A stretch of 64,000 bases of DNA from Variovorax paradoxus (GCA_016806145.1 CP063167.1:1856501-1920500); one strand, 5' to 3'; positions 40,501 through 49,386 are shown, counted from the stretch's first letter. Notes: generated by a model from the letters alone, not told the origin. Made by a program: numbers and translations.

Positions 40501-42002
40501 GCGCTGCCTTCGACGTCATCGTCGTCGGCGGTGGGTCGGCGGGCGCGGTGCTCGCGCATCGGCTCAGCGCCGATCCGGCGCGCCAGGTGCTGCTGCTCGA
40601 GGCCGGCGAAGCCTACCGGCCGAACGTGTTTCCACGCGACCTCGCCGATGCCGACACGGCCGGCGGGCCCGATGGCCACGACTGGGGCTACCAGGCCGAG
40701 ACCGGTCTCGCGGGCCGCAGCATCCACGCGCCACGCGGCAAGACGCTGGGCGGCAGCTCGGCCGTCAACGCGGCGGTGGCGATGCGCTCGCGGCCCGAGG
40801 ACTTCGCGAAGTGGCGCGCACTCGGCATCGAGGGTTGGCAATGGCCCGAGCTGCTCGAAGCCTTCAAGGCGATCGAGAACACGCCCGACGGCGACGACGC
40901 GTTGCGCGGCCGCGCGGGTCCGCTGCCGATCCGCAACCGGCGGCGCGACGAGCTGACGCCGGCGCTCAATGGCTTCGTCGATGCGACGGCCGCGCTCGGC
41001 TTCGCGCGCGTCGCGGACTTCAACGGCGAGCAGCAGGCCGGCGTCGCGCCCTATCCGCTCAACGTGATCTCGGGGCGGCGCATCAACACCGGCATCGCCT
41101 TCCTCGGCGAGGACGTGCGCGCGCGGCCCAACCTCACGATCCGTGGCGGCGTGGAGATCGATCGCGTGCTGTTCGAGCAAGGGCGCGCCGTGGGCGTGGT
41201 CGATGCCGAGGGCCGGAGCCATCGCGCGGGCCAGGTGATCCTCAGCGCGGGCGCCTTCGGCAGCCCGGCGATCCTCCTGCGATCGGGCATCGGTCCCGCG
41301 CCGCACCTGGCGTCGCTGGGCATTCCGCTGGTGGCGGACCTGCCGGTGGGGCAGGGGCTGCAGGAGCATCCGTTCTATTACAACGTCTACGCGCTGACGC
41401 CCGAGGCGGCCGGCATGCATCCCGCGGCGGGCGCGATCCTCTGGGCCGCGTCCTCGCAGGCCGAGCCCGGCGACCTCGACCTGCACATCTCGGCCACCCA
41501 TCTGTTCGATCCGGCGCTGAGCCCCACGGGCGGCGCGATCGTGCTGGCGGTGTCGGTGACGCAGCCCGAAGCGACCGGCAGCCTCGAGCTGGCCGACCGC
41601 GATCCGCGCAGCGCACCGCGCATCCGCTACAACCTGCTGGGCACGCCGCGCGACATGGCGCGCATGCTCGAGGCCGTGCGGCTGTCGCGCGCGATCGGGC
41701 GGCAGTCGCCGTTCGCGCAGATGGTCGCGGCCGAGATGGCACCGGGGCCGGAGTTCTCGGATGGCGACGACCTGCAGCGTGCGATCGAGCAGCAGCTCGA
41801 CGGCTACGCGCACCCGACCTCGACCTGCCGCATGGGACCGCCCGGCCAGGGCGTGGTCGATGGCGGCGGGCGCGTCCACGGCGTGCCGGGCCTGTTCGTG
41901 ATCGACGCGTCGATCATGCCCAGGGCACCGAGCGCGCCGCCCAACATCACCACCATGATGATGGCCTGGCATCTCGCGGGCCACGGTTTCGGAGTTCGCT
42001 GA
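40497..42002 (+). CDS. GMC-family FAD oxidoreductase (choline dehydrogenase-like)
   Basis: A 501-residue flavoenzyme. The FAD-binding start is FDVIVVGGGSAGAVLAHRLSAD (residues 5-26), then the GMC signature GKTLGGSSAVNAAVAMRS near 82-99, RRINTGIAFLG near 195, HPTSTCRMG near 440 with the catalytic His, and the C-terminal PNITTMMMAWHLA. It oxidises an alcohol to an aldehyde or ketone, substrate unknown. Overlap with neighbours on both sides (ATGA at start; ATG at 42002 inside its stop) shows a coupled operon. Confidence 0.94.
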   Translation: MSAAFDVIVVGGGSAGAVLAHRLSADPARQVLLLEAGEAYRPNVFPRDLADADTAGGPDGHDWGYQAETGLAGRSIHAPRGKTLGGSSAVNAAVAMRSRPEDFAKWRALGIEGWQWPELLEAFKAIENTPDGDDALRGRAGPLPIRNRRRDELTPALNGFVDATAALGFARVADFNGEQQAGVAPYPLNVISGRRINTGIAFLGEDVRARPNLTIRGGVEIDRVLFEQGRAVGVVDAEGRSHRAGQVILSAGAFGSPAILLRSGIGPAPHLASLGIPLVADLPVGQGLQEHPFYYNVYALTPEAAGMHPAAGAILWAASSQAEPGDLDLHISATHLFDPALSPTGGAIVLAVSVTQPEATGSLELADRDPRSAPRIRYNLLGTPRDMARMLEAVRLSRAIGRQSPFAQMVAAEMAPGPEFSDGDDLQRAIEQQLDGYAHPTSTCRMGPPGQGVVDGGGRVHGVPGLFVIDASIMPRAPSAPPNITTMMMAWHLAGHGFGVR

Positions 42003-42901
42003 TGGCCCTCGTTCCCATCGATCCCCAGGACATCGCCGCGGCGCGCGCGCTGCGCCTCGAGTTCGGCCGTTTCTGGTCCACCGCGCCCGGCACGCCGCGC
42101 GACATCTACGACCGCTTCATCGCGCGGACGCCCACCGCTTCCGAAGTCGCGGCGCGCGAGGCCGTCGACGAAGCCGCTTCCGGCTGGTGGGTGGAGCCCG
42201 CGCAGGCCGTGACCGGGCGCGCGCTGCTGTTCATCCATGGCGGCGGCTACGGCCTGGGCCATGCGAGTGCCTATGTGGGGCTGGCCAGCCAGCTCGCGGC
42301 GCGTACGCGCGTGCCGGTCTTCGTGCTCGAGTACCCGCTGGCGCCCGAGGCCGTGTTGCCTGCCGCACGCGACCTCGCGTTGCGCACGCTCGCGGGGCTC
42401 GCTGCGCGTTTCGGCGCCGTGGCGGTGGCGGGCGACTCGGCCGGCGGCGGCCTGTCGCTCGCGACCGTGCTCGAGGCCGTGCGGCGGGGCATCGCCGTGT
42501 CTTCGCTGGTCGCGTTCTCGCCCTGGGCCGACCTGAGCCTGAGCGGCGCGAGCGCGCAGGAACTGGCCGTCGGCGATCCGCTGCTCGATGTCGGCTACCT
42601 GCGTGCTTCGGCCGCGGCCTATCTGGGCGGCGCGCCGGCCAGCGATCCGCGCGGCTCGCCGCTGTTCGATGCCGACCTGGGACGACTGCCGCCCACGCTG
42701 GTCCAGGTCGGCTCGGACGAGGTGCTGCGCGACGATTCGCGCCGTCTCGTGGAGGCGGCCGGCCAGGCCGGCGCGCAGGTCGAACTCGAGGAATGGCAGG
42801 GCATGCACCATGTGTTCCAGCTCAACACCCGCGAGCTGGCCAGCGCGCGCAAGGCGCTCGACCGCGCGGCCGAGTTCGTGTCGCGCCACTGGAGCATCTG
42901 A
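42002..42901 (+). CDS. HSL-family alpha/beta-hydrolase (esterase)
   Basis: A 299-residue hormone-sensitive-lipase-type esterase. The oxyanion-hole motif is HGGGYG at residues 79-84, the nucleophile is Ser146 in GDSAGGG, the acid is probably in VQVGSDEVLRDDS near 240, and the His is in GMHHVFQ near 270. All key parts are present. Third gene of the YcaC-GMC-esterase operon; an ester of the GMC substrate is a possible target. Confidence 0.93.
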   Translation: MALVPIDPQDIAAARALRLEFGRFWSTAPGTPRDIYDRFIARTPTASEVAAREAVDEAASGWWVEPAQAVTGRALLFIHGGGYGLGHASAYVGLASQLAARTRVPVFVLEYPLAPEAVLPAARDLALRTLAGLAARFGAVAVAGDSAGGGLSLATVLEAVRRGIAVSSLVAFSPWADLSLSGASAQELAVGDPLLDVGYLRASAAAYLGGAPASDPRGSPLFDADLGRLPPTLVQVGSDEVLRDDSRRLVEAAGQAGAQVELEEWQGMHHVFQLNTRELASARKALDRAAEFVSRHWSI

Positions 42902-42961
42902 CCCGTCGCGGAACGTGCTAAGTTGCCGCGGCTTCGAAGACTTCATCGGCGAAGGACACGC

Positions 42962-43876
42962 GTGCTCGACCTCAACGACTTTCGGTACTTCGTGGAAGTG
43001 ATCGACCGGGGCAGCCTCTCGGCCGCGGCGCGCGCGCTGCAGCGGCCGGTCTCGACGATCAGCTACCGCATCCAGCAGCTCGAGGCCGAGCTCGGCCTGA
43101 CGCTGCTGGCGCGCAGCTCGCGGCGCATCACCTTGACCGAATCGGGCGAGGCCTTCTACGGCCACGCGGTCGCCACCATCGCGCGCGCCAACGAGGCCGA
43201 AGCCGCGATGCGCAGCCGCAGCACCGAGCCGACGGGCACCGTGCGCTACACGGTGTCGGTCGCGACCTCGCAGTTCGCGATGACCGAGATGGTCGCGAGC
43301 TTTCTCGCGAAGTACCCGAAGGTCAACCTGCTGCAGGACGCGAGCGATGCCAATGTCGACATCGTGGCCGACCGCTACGACTTCGCGATCCGCGCCTACT
43401 CGGGCGCGCTGCCCGATTCGAACCTGGTGCAGCGCCCGCTCGCGGAAGCGCCCTGGCACCTGTTCGCGGCGCCCGAGTTCCTCGAGGCCGCCGGCCCCAT
43501 CGAGAAGCCCGACGACCTGCGCGGCTGCGCCACCCTGATCATGAAACGCGGGTCGCTCACGCCCGCGTGGCTGCTCAAGCGCGAGGACGACCGCGCGCAG
43601 ACCGCGCAGGTCGCGATCCGTCCGCGCATGGAGGGCACCTGCATGGTGACCCTGAAGCGCGCGGCCGAGGCGCGCATGGGCGTGGTCGCGTTGCCGGCCT
43701 ACATCTGCCGCGACGAGCTGCGCGCCGGCCGCCTGCGGCGCGTGCTGCCCGACTGGGTGGCGGCGGACTCGACCATCTCGGCCCTGATGCCGAGCCGGCG
43801 CGGCATGAGTGCCGCGGCGCGCGCCTTCATCGAGCACCTCGTCGAGGCCTTCCCCGCCGCCGTCCGGCTCGACTGA
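42962..43876 (+). CDS. LysR-family regulator
   Basis: A 304-residue LysR regulator. The helix-turn-helix is LNDFRYFVEVIDRGSLSAAARALQRPVSTISYRIQQLEAELG (about 4-45), and the effector domain begins near GTVRYTVSVATSQFAMTEM. GTG at 42962 is used because GAAGGA sits 7 bases upstream; an upstream in-frame ATG at 42923 would add 13 unlikely residues. It follows the esterase in the same direction and may control that operon. Confidence 0.93.
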   Translation: MLDLNDFRYFVEVIDRGSLSAAARALQRPVSTISYRIQQLEAELGLTLLARSSRRITLTESGEAFYGHAVATIARANEAEAAMRSRSTEPTGTVRYTVSVATSQFAMTEMVASFLAKYPKVNLLQDASDANVDIVADRYDFAIRAYSGALPDSNLVQRPLAEAPWHLFAAPEFLEAAGPIEKPDDLRGCATLIMKRGSLTPAWLLKREDDRAQTAQVAIRPRMEGTCMVTLKRAAEARMGVVALPAYICRDELRAGRLRRVLPDWVAADSTISALMPSRRGMSAAARAFIEHLVEAFPAAVRLD

Positions 43877-43979
43877 GCGCAAGCAACTCCCCGTGATCCG
43901 ACCCGCCGCGCCGATGCGGCGGCGCGGTCGCGCGCGCCATCAGGGTTTACGCAAAGACGGGGCCTCGGCATCGATGTCT

Positions 43980-44010
43980 ACAATATGGACATACATCCAC
44001 AATATGGACA
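43980..44010. promoter_or_regulatory. tandem 12-base direct repeats before the cupin gene
   Basis: ACAATATGGACA occurs at 43980-43991 and again at 43999-44010, spaced 19 bases start to start, just before the cupin ATG. The first copy also lies in an imperfect dyad (ATGTC-N9-GACAT). The pattern suggests a regulator site; the IclR protein of this cluster is a candidate. Confidence 0.55.
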
Positions 44011-44016
44011 AGCGAC

Positions 44017-44544
44017 ATGCCCCTCGATGATTCGGACCCGACCCCGAAGATGCCCTACCAGTACCCGAATCCTCCGGACGCGTTGCCCGAGATCGTGGTG
44101 CAGCACGCGATCCCGACCGACGAGCGCCTGTGGGTGCCGCAGGCCGAGAACGTGTGGTTCCGCCCGCTGTGCCTGAACGCGAGTCAGGGCTACTGGATGA
44201 ACCTGCTGAAGGTGCGCAAGTCGGGCGTGCTGAGCCGCCACCGCCATCCGCAGGCGGTGCACGGCTTCGTGCTCAAGGGGCGCTGGCGCTATCTCGAGCA
44301 CGACTGGGAAGCCACCGAGGGCAGCTACGTGTTCGAGCCGCCGGGCGAGACGCACACGCTGTACGTGCCCGAGGACGTCGAGGAAATGATCACCTACTTC
44401 CAGGTCAACGGTGTCATGTACTACACCGACCCCTGGGGCAAGGGCATGGGCTACGAGGACGTGTTCACCAAGATCGACATGTGCCGCAAGCATTTCGAGA
44501 ACGTCGGCCTCGGCGCGGACTACGTCAAGCAGTTCATCCGATGA
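44017..44544 (+). CDS. cupin dioxygenase-like protein (2,4'-dihydroxyacetophenone dioxygenase family)
   Basis: A 175-residue cupin. The metal-binding motif 1 is SGVLSRHRHPQAVHGFVLKGRWRY (His-x-His and later Glu/His) near residues 70-95, and motif 2 is YVFEPPGETHTLYVPED near 108-124. The sequence resembles the 2,4'-dihydroxyacetophenone dioxygenase family, non-haem iron enzymes that cleave a C-C bond of an aryl ketone. Starts a tight operon: its stop overlaps the SDR start (ATGA). Confidence 0.85.
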   Translation: MPLDDSDPTPKMPYQYPNPPDALPEIVVQHAIPTDERLWVPQAENVWFRPLCLNASQGYWMNLLKVRKSGVLSRHRHPQAVHGFVLKGRWRYLEHDWEATEGSYVFEPPGETHTLYVPEDVEEMITYFQVNGVMYYTDPWGKGMGYEDVFTKIDMCRKHFENVGLGADYVKQFIR

Positions 44545-45281
44545 GCACGACGGCCTACGGCCGCGCGGGCTACGACTTCGCGGGCGCGGTGGCGGTGGTC
44601 ACCGGCGGTGCCAGCGGCATCGGCGCGGAAGTCGCGGCGCAGCTGCGGCGCAGCGGCGCGCGCGTGGTGGTGTGGGACATGGCCGAGGCCGGCGCGAGCG
44701 ACGACGCCTGGCAGGTCGACGTGAGCGATCTCGCCACGGTCGAGCGCGCCGCCGCCGCGGTGGTGGCGCGCTTCGGCCGCATCGACTTCGTCATCAACAG
44801 CGCGGGCTTCGCGGGGCCCACGATGCCGCTCGATGCCTACGACCCCGCCACGTGGCGCCGCATCGTCGACGTGAACCTGGTCGGCACCTTCAACGTGTGC
44901 CGCGCCGTGGTGCCGCACCTGCGTGCCGCGGGCGCGGGCCGCATCGTCAACATCGCCTCGCTGGCCGGCAAGGAGGGCACGCCCAATGCCTCGGCCTACA
45001 GCGCGGCCAAGGCCGGCGTGATCGCGCTGACCAAGTCGCTCGGCAAAGAGCTCGCGACCACGGGCATCCTGGTGAACGCGATCGCGCCGGCCGCGGTGCG
45101 CACGCCGATCCTCGAGCAGATGTCGGCCGAGCACGTGCAGACCATGATCGGCAAGAGCCCGATGCAGCGCCTGGGCGAGAGCGCCGAGGTGGCCGAGATG
45201 GTCGCGTGGCTGTGCTCGGGCTCGTGCAGCTTCAGCACCGGCGCCACCTTCGATCTCTCGGGCGGTCGAGCCACGTACTGA
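44541..45281 (+). CDS. SDR-family oxidoreductase
   Basis: A 246-residue classical SDR. The cofactor turn is TGGASGIG near 21-28, the NAG-like motif reads NSAG near 92, and the catalytic Ser-Tyr-Lys are in NIASLAGKEGTPNASAYSAAKAGV near 135-157 (Y-S-A-A-K). Likely a 3-hydroxyacyl or polyol dehydrogenase. It is coupled to the cupin gene and followed by the Bug receptor. Confidence 0.95.
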   Translation: MSTTAYGRAGYDFAGAVAVVTGGASGIGAEVAAQLRRSGARVVVWDMAEAGASDDAWQVDVSDLATVERAAAAVVARFGRIDFVINSAGFAGPTMPLDAYDPATWRRIVDVNLVGTFNVCRAVVPHLRAAGAGRIVNIASLAGKEGTPNASAYSAAKAGVIALTKSLGKELATTGILVNAIAPAAVRTPILEQMSAEHVQTMIGKSPMQRLGESAEVAEMVAWLCSGSCSFSTGATFDLSGGRATY

Positions 45282-45337
45282 AGCGCCGCCAAGTTTTTTT
45301 CGGTCCCATTCATTTTCAAACCACGGAGACAAACCCC

Positions 45338-46321
45338 ATGATTCGCTTCGCCTCGAAACTGCAACGCCTCGCGGCGCTGTCGCTGCTGCCGGTGGCGGCG
45401 CTGCTGGCCGCCGCGCCCGCCTCGGCGCAATCGCGCGACTATCCCAACAAGCCGGTCGAGCTGGTGGTGCCGTTCCAGCCCGGCGGCGGCACCGACGCGC
45501 TGGCGCGCGCCTTCGCCGATGCCACGCGCAAGCACCTGCCGCAGAGCATGATCATCGTCAACAAGCCCGGCGCCAGCGGCGCCATCGGCTGGCAGGACGT
45601 GATCAATGCCAAGCCCGACGGCTACCGCCTCGCGGTGGTCACGGTGGAACTCACGACGCTGCCGCACATGGGCCTCGCGAAGTTCACCTATGAAGACCTC
45701 GCGCCCATCGCGCGCCTCAACGCCGACCAGGCCGCGATCACCGTGCGCGCCGATGCGCCGTGGAACACCATCGAGGAATTCCTGGCCGCCGCGAAGAAGG
45801 ACAGCGGCAAGCTCAGCGTGGGCAATGCCGGCAACGGCTCGATCTGGCACCTGGCGGCCGCCGCGCTCGAGGACAAGACTAGCGTGAAGTTCAACCACAC
45901 GCCGTTCCAGGGCGCCGGCCCCGCGGTGCTCGCGCTGATGGGCGGCCACATCGACGCGGTGGCGGTGAGCCCGGCCGAGGTCACGACCTACGTGCAGGCC
46001 GGCAAGCTCAAGACGCTGGCCGTGATGGCCGAGCAGCGCGTGAAGGGCTTCGAGAAGGTGCCCACGCTCAAGGAACGCAACATCGACCTGGTGATCGGCA
46101 CCTGGCGCGGCATCGCGGCGCCCAAGAACACGCCGCCCGAGGTCATCGCCTACCTGAAGACCGTGAGCCAGCAGGCCGCCAACGAGCCGGCCTTCCGCGA
46201 GGTGCTCGACAAGCAGAACCTGGGCTTCGCCTATGCCGACGACGTCGCCTTCAAGGCCACGATGGCCAAGGACAGCGCCTACTTCAAGACGCTGATGGGC
46301 AAGCTCGACATCAAGAACTGA
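45338..46321 (+). CDS. Bug-family periplasmic substrate-binding protein
   Basis: A 327-residue Bug receptor. The signal peptide is residues 1-30 (RLAALSLLPVAALLAAAPASA), then DYPNKPVELVVPFQPGGGTDALARAFAD, MIIVNKPGASGAIGWQDV, VGNAGNGSIWHLAAAALE and VKFNHTPFQGAGPAVLALMGGHID. GGAGAC is 9 bases before the ATG at 45338. It lies between two SDR genes, so the transported acid is probably the substrate or product of those enzymes. Confidence 0.95.
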   Translation: MIRFASKLQRLAALSLLPVAALLAAAPASAQSRDYPNKPVELVVPFQPGGGTDALARAFADATRKHLPQSMIIVNKPGASGAIGWQDVINAKPDGYRLAVVTVELTTLPHMGLAKFTYEDLAPIARLNADQAAITVRADAPWNTIEEFLAAAKKDSGKLSVGNAGNGSIWHLAAAALEDKTSVKFNHTPFQGAGPAVLALMGGHIDAVAVSPAEVTTYVQAGKLKTLAVMAEQRVKGFEKVPTLKERNIDLVIGTWRGIAAPKNTPPEVIAYLKTVSQQAANEPAFREVLDKQNLGFAYADDVAFKATMAKDSAYFKTLMGKLDIKN

Positions 46322-46346
46322 TCCACGCAAAGGCAACTCCCTTTTC

Positions 46347-47066
46347 ATGACTTACGAGGCAGCACTCTTCAAGGGCAAGCGGGCACTGGTGTCCGGTGCC
46401 ACCCAGGGCATCGGCGCCGTGATCGCCAACCACCTGGCCGCGCTCGGCGCGCAGGTCACGGCCATCGGCCTGGGCAACGGCGACGGCACGCTCGATGCCG
46501 CGGTCGAGGTCCGGCAGGCCGACGTGACCTCGGACGCGAGCCTCGAGGCCGCGATCGGCGGCATCGAGCGCCTGGACATCGTCTTCAACTGCGCCGGCAT
46601 CATCCTGCGCGGCGCGGAGCACGACCTCGCGGTGTTCGAGAAGGTGCTGGCCGTGAACCTCACCGGCACGATGCGCGTGTGCGGCATGACGCGCGAGCGC
46701 CTCAAGGCGAGCGGCGGCTGCATCGTCAACACGGCCTCGATGCTGAGCTTCTTCGGCGGCGGGCTGGTGCCCGGCTATGCCTCGAGCAAGGGCGGCGTGG
46801 CCCAGCTCACCAAGTCGCTGGCGATCGCCTACGCGGCCGACGGCATCCGCGTGAACGCGATCGCGCCGGGCTGGATCGCGACGCCGCTGACGAAGCCGCT
46901 GCAGGACGATCCCGCGCGCGCGGGCCCGATCCTCGCGCGCACGCCGCTGGGCCGCTGGGGCACGCCCGACGACGTGGCGCGCGCCGCGATGTTCCTCTGC
47001 ACGCCGGCCGCGTCGTTCATGACCGGCGTGGTGCTGCCGGTCGACGGCGGCTACATGGTGAGCTGA
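46347..47066 (+). CDS. SDR-family oxidoreductase
   Basis: A 239-residue SDR. The cofactor turn is SGATQGIG near 17-24, NCAG near 84, and the catalytic Ser-Tyr-Lys in NTASMLSFFGGGLVPGYASSKGGVAQL near 128-155. It is less than 30 residues from the average length. Differs from the upstream SDR (44541) and was probably recruited for another step in the same pathway. No exact substrate. Confidence 0.95.
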   Translation: MTYEAALFKGKRALVSGATQGIGAVIANHLAALGAQVTAIGLGNGDGTLDAAVEVRQADVTSDASLEAAIGGIERLDIVFNCAGIILRGAEHDLAVFEKVLAVNLTGTMRVCGMTRERLKASGGCIVNTASMLSFFGGGLVPGYASSKGGVAQLTKSLAIAYAADGIRVNAIAPGWIATPLTKPLQDDPARAGPILARTPLGRWGTPDDVARAAMFLCTPAASFMTGVVLPVDGGYMVS

Positions 47067-47077
47067 GGGCGCGCCCG

Positions 47078-48004
47078 ATGCGCATGGACTGGATGGAGGG
47101 TATGGATAATGGCCCGGCCCTCGTTCCCGCCGGTGCCCGCACCGGCCTCGTCCCTTCGTCCATGCCCGCTTCCCGGTCTTCCTCCGCCGCTCCCGCACCT
47201 TCCGCCGCTTCCGCGAACCAGGTCGCGGGCACCGCGTCGTTCTCCAAGTTCATGCACGTGCTGCAACTGGTGGCCGATGCGCAGGAGCCGGTCAATGTCG
47301 CGGCGCTGATGCGCGCGAGCGGCTATCCGCGGCCCACGGTGCATCGCATCGTGGCGGCGCTGATCGCCGAGCGCCTGCTGGTCGAGCACCCGCACAGCGC
47401 GACCCTGGGGCTGGGCCCGCGGCTGATCCAGCTCGCGAGCCGCAGCTGGGGCCGTTCCGAACTGCGGCTGGCGGCCGTCGACGAGCTCAAGCGGCTGCGC
47501 GACCTCACGGGCGAGACCGTGCACCTGGCCGTGCCCAACGACACGACCATGGTCTACATCGAGAAGCTCGAGAGCCCGAGCGCGGTGCGCATGGCCTCGC
47601 GCATCGGCACCAGCGTGTCGCTGCATGCCACCGCGGTCGGCAAGGCCTACATGGCGGCGCTCGACGATGGCGCGCTCAAGGCGCTGGTCCAGCGCCTGCC
47701 GATGCCGCGCTACACGCCCAACACCACCGTCGATGCCGCCGCGCTGCGCGCCGAGGTGAAGAAGACGCGCGAGCGCGGCTGGTCGGTCGACAACGAGGAG
47801 AACGAGGCCGGCATCTTCTGCTTCGGCGCGGTGATCCGCGGCGTGGGCGGCGTGCCGGTGGCGGCGATCAGCGTGAGCACGCTGGTGTTCCGCCAGAAGG
47901 AAGATCCGGCCCAGGCCTATGTCGCGCCGCTGCTCGAGGCCTGCCGCGTCATCTCGGAGCGCATCGCGCAGACGCCTTCGCTGTCCGGCAGCGACGTGCT
48001 CTGA
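47078..48004 (+). CDS. IclR-family regulator
   Basis: A 308-residue IclR regulator. After an extended Ser/Ala/Pro-rich N-terminus (about 50 residues) comes the helix-turn-helix SFSKFMHVLQLVADAQEPVNVAALMRASGYPRPTVHRIVAALIAERLL, then the effector domain (TGETVHLAVPNDTTMVYIEKLESPSAVRM). ATG at 47078 has GAGGG 9 bases upstream; further in-frame ATGs at 47084, 47093 and 47102 are possible. It ends the cupin-SDR-Bug-SDR operon and is its probable regulator. Confidence 0.93.
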   Translation: MRMDWMEGMDNGPALVPAGARTGLVPSSMPASRSSSAAPAPSAASANQVAGTASFSKFMHVLQLVADAQEPVNVAALMRASGYPRPTVHRIVAALIAERLLVEHPHSATLGLGPRLIQLASRSWGRSELRLAAVDELKRLRDLTGETVHLAVPNDTTMVYIEKLESPSAVRMASRIGTSVSLHATAVGKAYMAALDDGALKALVQRLPMPRYTPNTTVDAAALRAEVKKTRERGWSVDNEENEAGIFCFGAVIRGVGGVPVAAISVSTLVFRQKEDPAQAYVAPLLEACRVISERIAQTPSLSGSDVL

Positions 48005-48016
48005 CGCACGTGCGGC

Positions 48017-49228
48017 TCAGGCCAGCGCCTTGAGCTGGAAGCCCGGCGCCCGCGCTTCTTCCTCGCTCAGTGCCACGCCCTTGGCCAGCAGCCGGCGCGC
48101 CAGCATGTGATCGCCCGCGCGGTTGAGCGTCTCGACCGCCGCGAGGCGTCCGTCGCGAAGGCACAGCACGGTGGCGGCCGACGAGGCCGCATCGCGCAGC
48201 ACCACGTGTGCATCGTCGGCCGCGCGCAGCCCGGCGATCTGCAGCTTGAGCTCGCCCTGGTCGCTCCAGAACCACGGCACCGGACCATGGGCCACCGTCT
48301 TGCCCGCGAGCCGCGCCGCCACGCTGCGCGCCTGGTCGCCGGCGTTCTGCACCGACTCGAGCCGGATGTGGCGCCCGCTGACCGGATCGGGAAAAGCCGC
48401 CACGTCGCCGATGGCCGAGATCGCCGGATCGGAGCTCAGCAGCTGCGCATCGACGCGGATGCCGTTGTCGACCGCGAGCCCGGCCTGCGCCGCGAGCTGC
48501 GTGCGCGGCTCGGCACCGATGCCGACCACCACGAGGTCGGCCGGCAGCGTCTCGCCGTCGGCGGTGCGCACCGCAGCGATCCGGCCTTCATGGCCTTCCA
48601 GCGCCGTCACGCCGCAGCCGAAGCGCAGCCGCGTGCCGCGGCCCTCGTGCGAGGCCGCCACGGCCTGCGCGCTGTGCGGCGAGGCGGCCCGCGCCAGCGC
48701 GCGATCGGCCACGTCGAGCACCGTCACCTCCAGACCGAGGGCACGCGCCACCGAAGCGAACTCGAGCCCGATGAAGCCCGCGCCGATCACCACCGCGCGC
48801 CGGCTGTCGGCCAGCCGCTCGCGCAGCCGGTCGGCATCGGCCAGCGTCTGCAGGCTCATCACGCCCTCGAGCTCCGCGCCCTCGACGCGCATGCGGCGTG
48901 GGCTCGATCCCGTGGCGATCACGAGATGGTCGTAGGCGATCGCCTGGCCCGATGTCAGCACCACGCGCTGCGCGGCGCGATCGATCAGCTCGACGCGGCC
49001 CTGCACGCGCTGCACGCGCTGTTCCTCGAAGAAGCGCTCGGGGCGGAAATGCAGGTCGCTCGCGCTCGCCTTCGCGAGCAGGTAGGCCTTCGACAGCGGC
49101 GGCCGCTGGTAGGGCAGGCTGGCCTCGTCGCCGACCAGCACGATGGCGCCCTCGAAACCTTCCTGGCGCAGCGAGGCGCAGCACTGGAAGCCCGCATGGC
49201 CCGCGCCGACGATCACGACCTGCTGCAT
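48017..49228 (-). CDS. FAD-dependent ferredoxin/rubredoxin reductase-like enzyme
   Basis: A 403-residue FAD/NAD(P) oxidoreductase of the ferredoxin-reductase type found with oxygenases. FAD turn VVIVGAGHAGFQCCASLRQ at residues 4-22; LPYQRPPLSKAYLL near 42-55; NAD turn VVIGAGFIGLEFASVA near 145; ISAIGDVAAFPDP near 275; C-terminal reductase domain with PWFWSDQGELKLQIAGL. ATG at 49228 gives the conventional start; an in-frame upstream ATG at 49276 would add an unrelated leader. It converges on the IclR gene. Its ferredoxin partner is not adjacent. Confidence 0.93.
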   Translation of the reverse strand: MQQVVIVGAGHAGFQCCASLRQEGFEGAIVLVGDEASLPYQRPPLSKAYLLAKASASDLHFRPERFFEEQRVQRVQGRVELIDRAAQRVVLTSGQAIAYDHLVIATGSSPRRMRVEGAELEGVMSLQTLADADRLRERLADSRRAVVIGAGFIGLEFASVARALGLEVTVLDVADRALARAASPHSAQAVAASHEGRGTRLRFGCGVTALEGHEGRIAAVRTADGETLPADLVVVGIGAEPRTQLAAQAGLAVDNGIRVDAQLLSSDPAISAIGDVAAFPDPVSGRHIRLESVQNAGDQARSVAARLAGKTVAHGPVPWFWSDQGELKLQIAGLRAADDAHVVLRDAASSAATVLCLRDGRLAAVETLNRAGDHMLARRLLAKGVALSEEEARAPGFQLKALA

Positions 49229-49386
49229 GGCGGGCGCATCGGTGTGGGGAGGAAGAGGGCGCGCAGGCGCGTCCATGCGGTGCGGCGCTGTGCGGCGACC
49301 GGTTCCGGCGCGCGCGGCGCCTGGAGCGAGGGCCGGCCGCCGTCGGGCGCGTCGGTGTCGAGCTTGTAAGGGATCAGCCATTCCAT
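49213..49386 (-). CDS. possible 57-residue small protein upstream of the reductase
   Basis: An open frame starting MEWLIPYKLDTDAPDGGRPS with GGAGA at a proper distance before its ATG (49386). It is Pro/Arg-rich towards the end and its stop lies 16 bases inside the reductase gene in another frame. It may be a real leader protein giving translational coupling, or just a chance frame with a good ribosome site. I recognise no family. Confidence 0.45.
   Translation of the reverse strand: MEWLIPYKLDTDAPDGGRPSLQAPRAPEPVAAQRRTAWTRLRALFLPTPMRPPCSRS

Noticed and set aside
43980..44010. The tandem ACAATATGGACA repeats as a CRISPR or transposon end
   Set aside because: Only two copies with a 7-base gap directly before a start codon. 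A regulator site is simpler.
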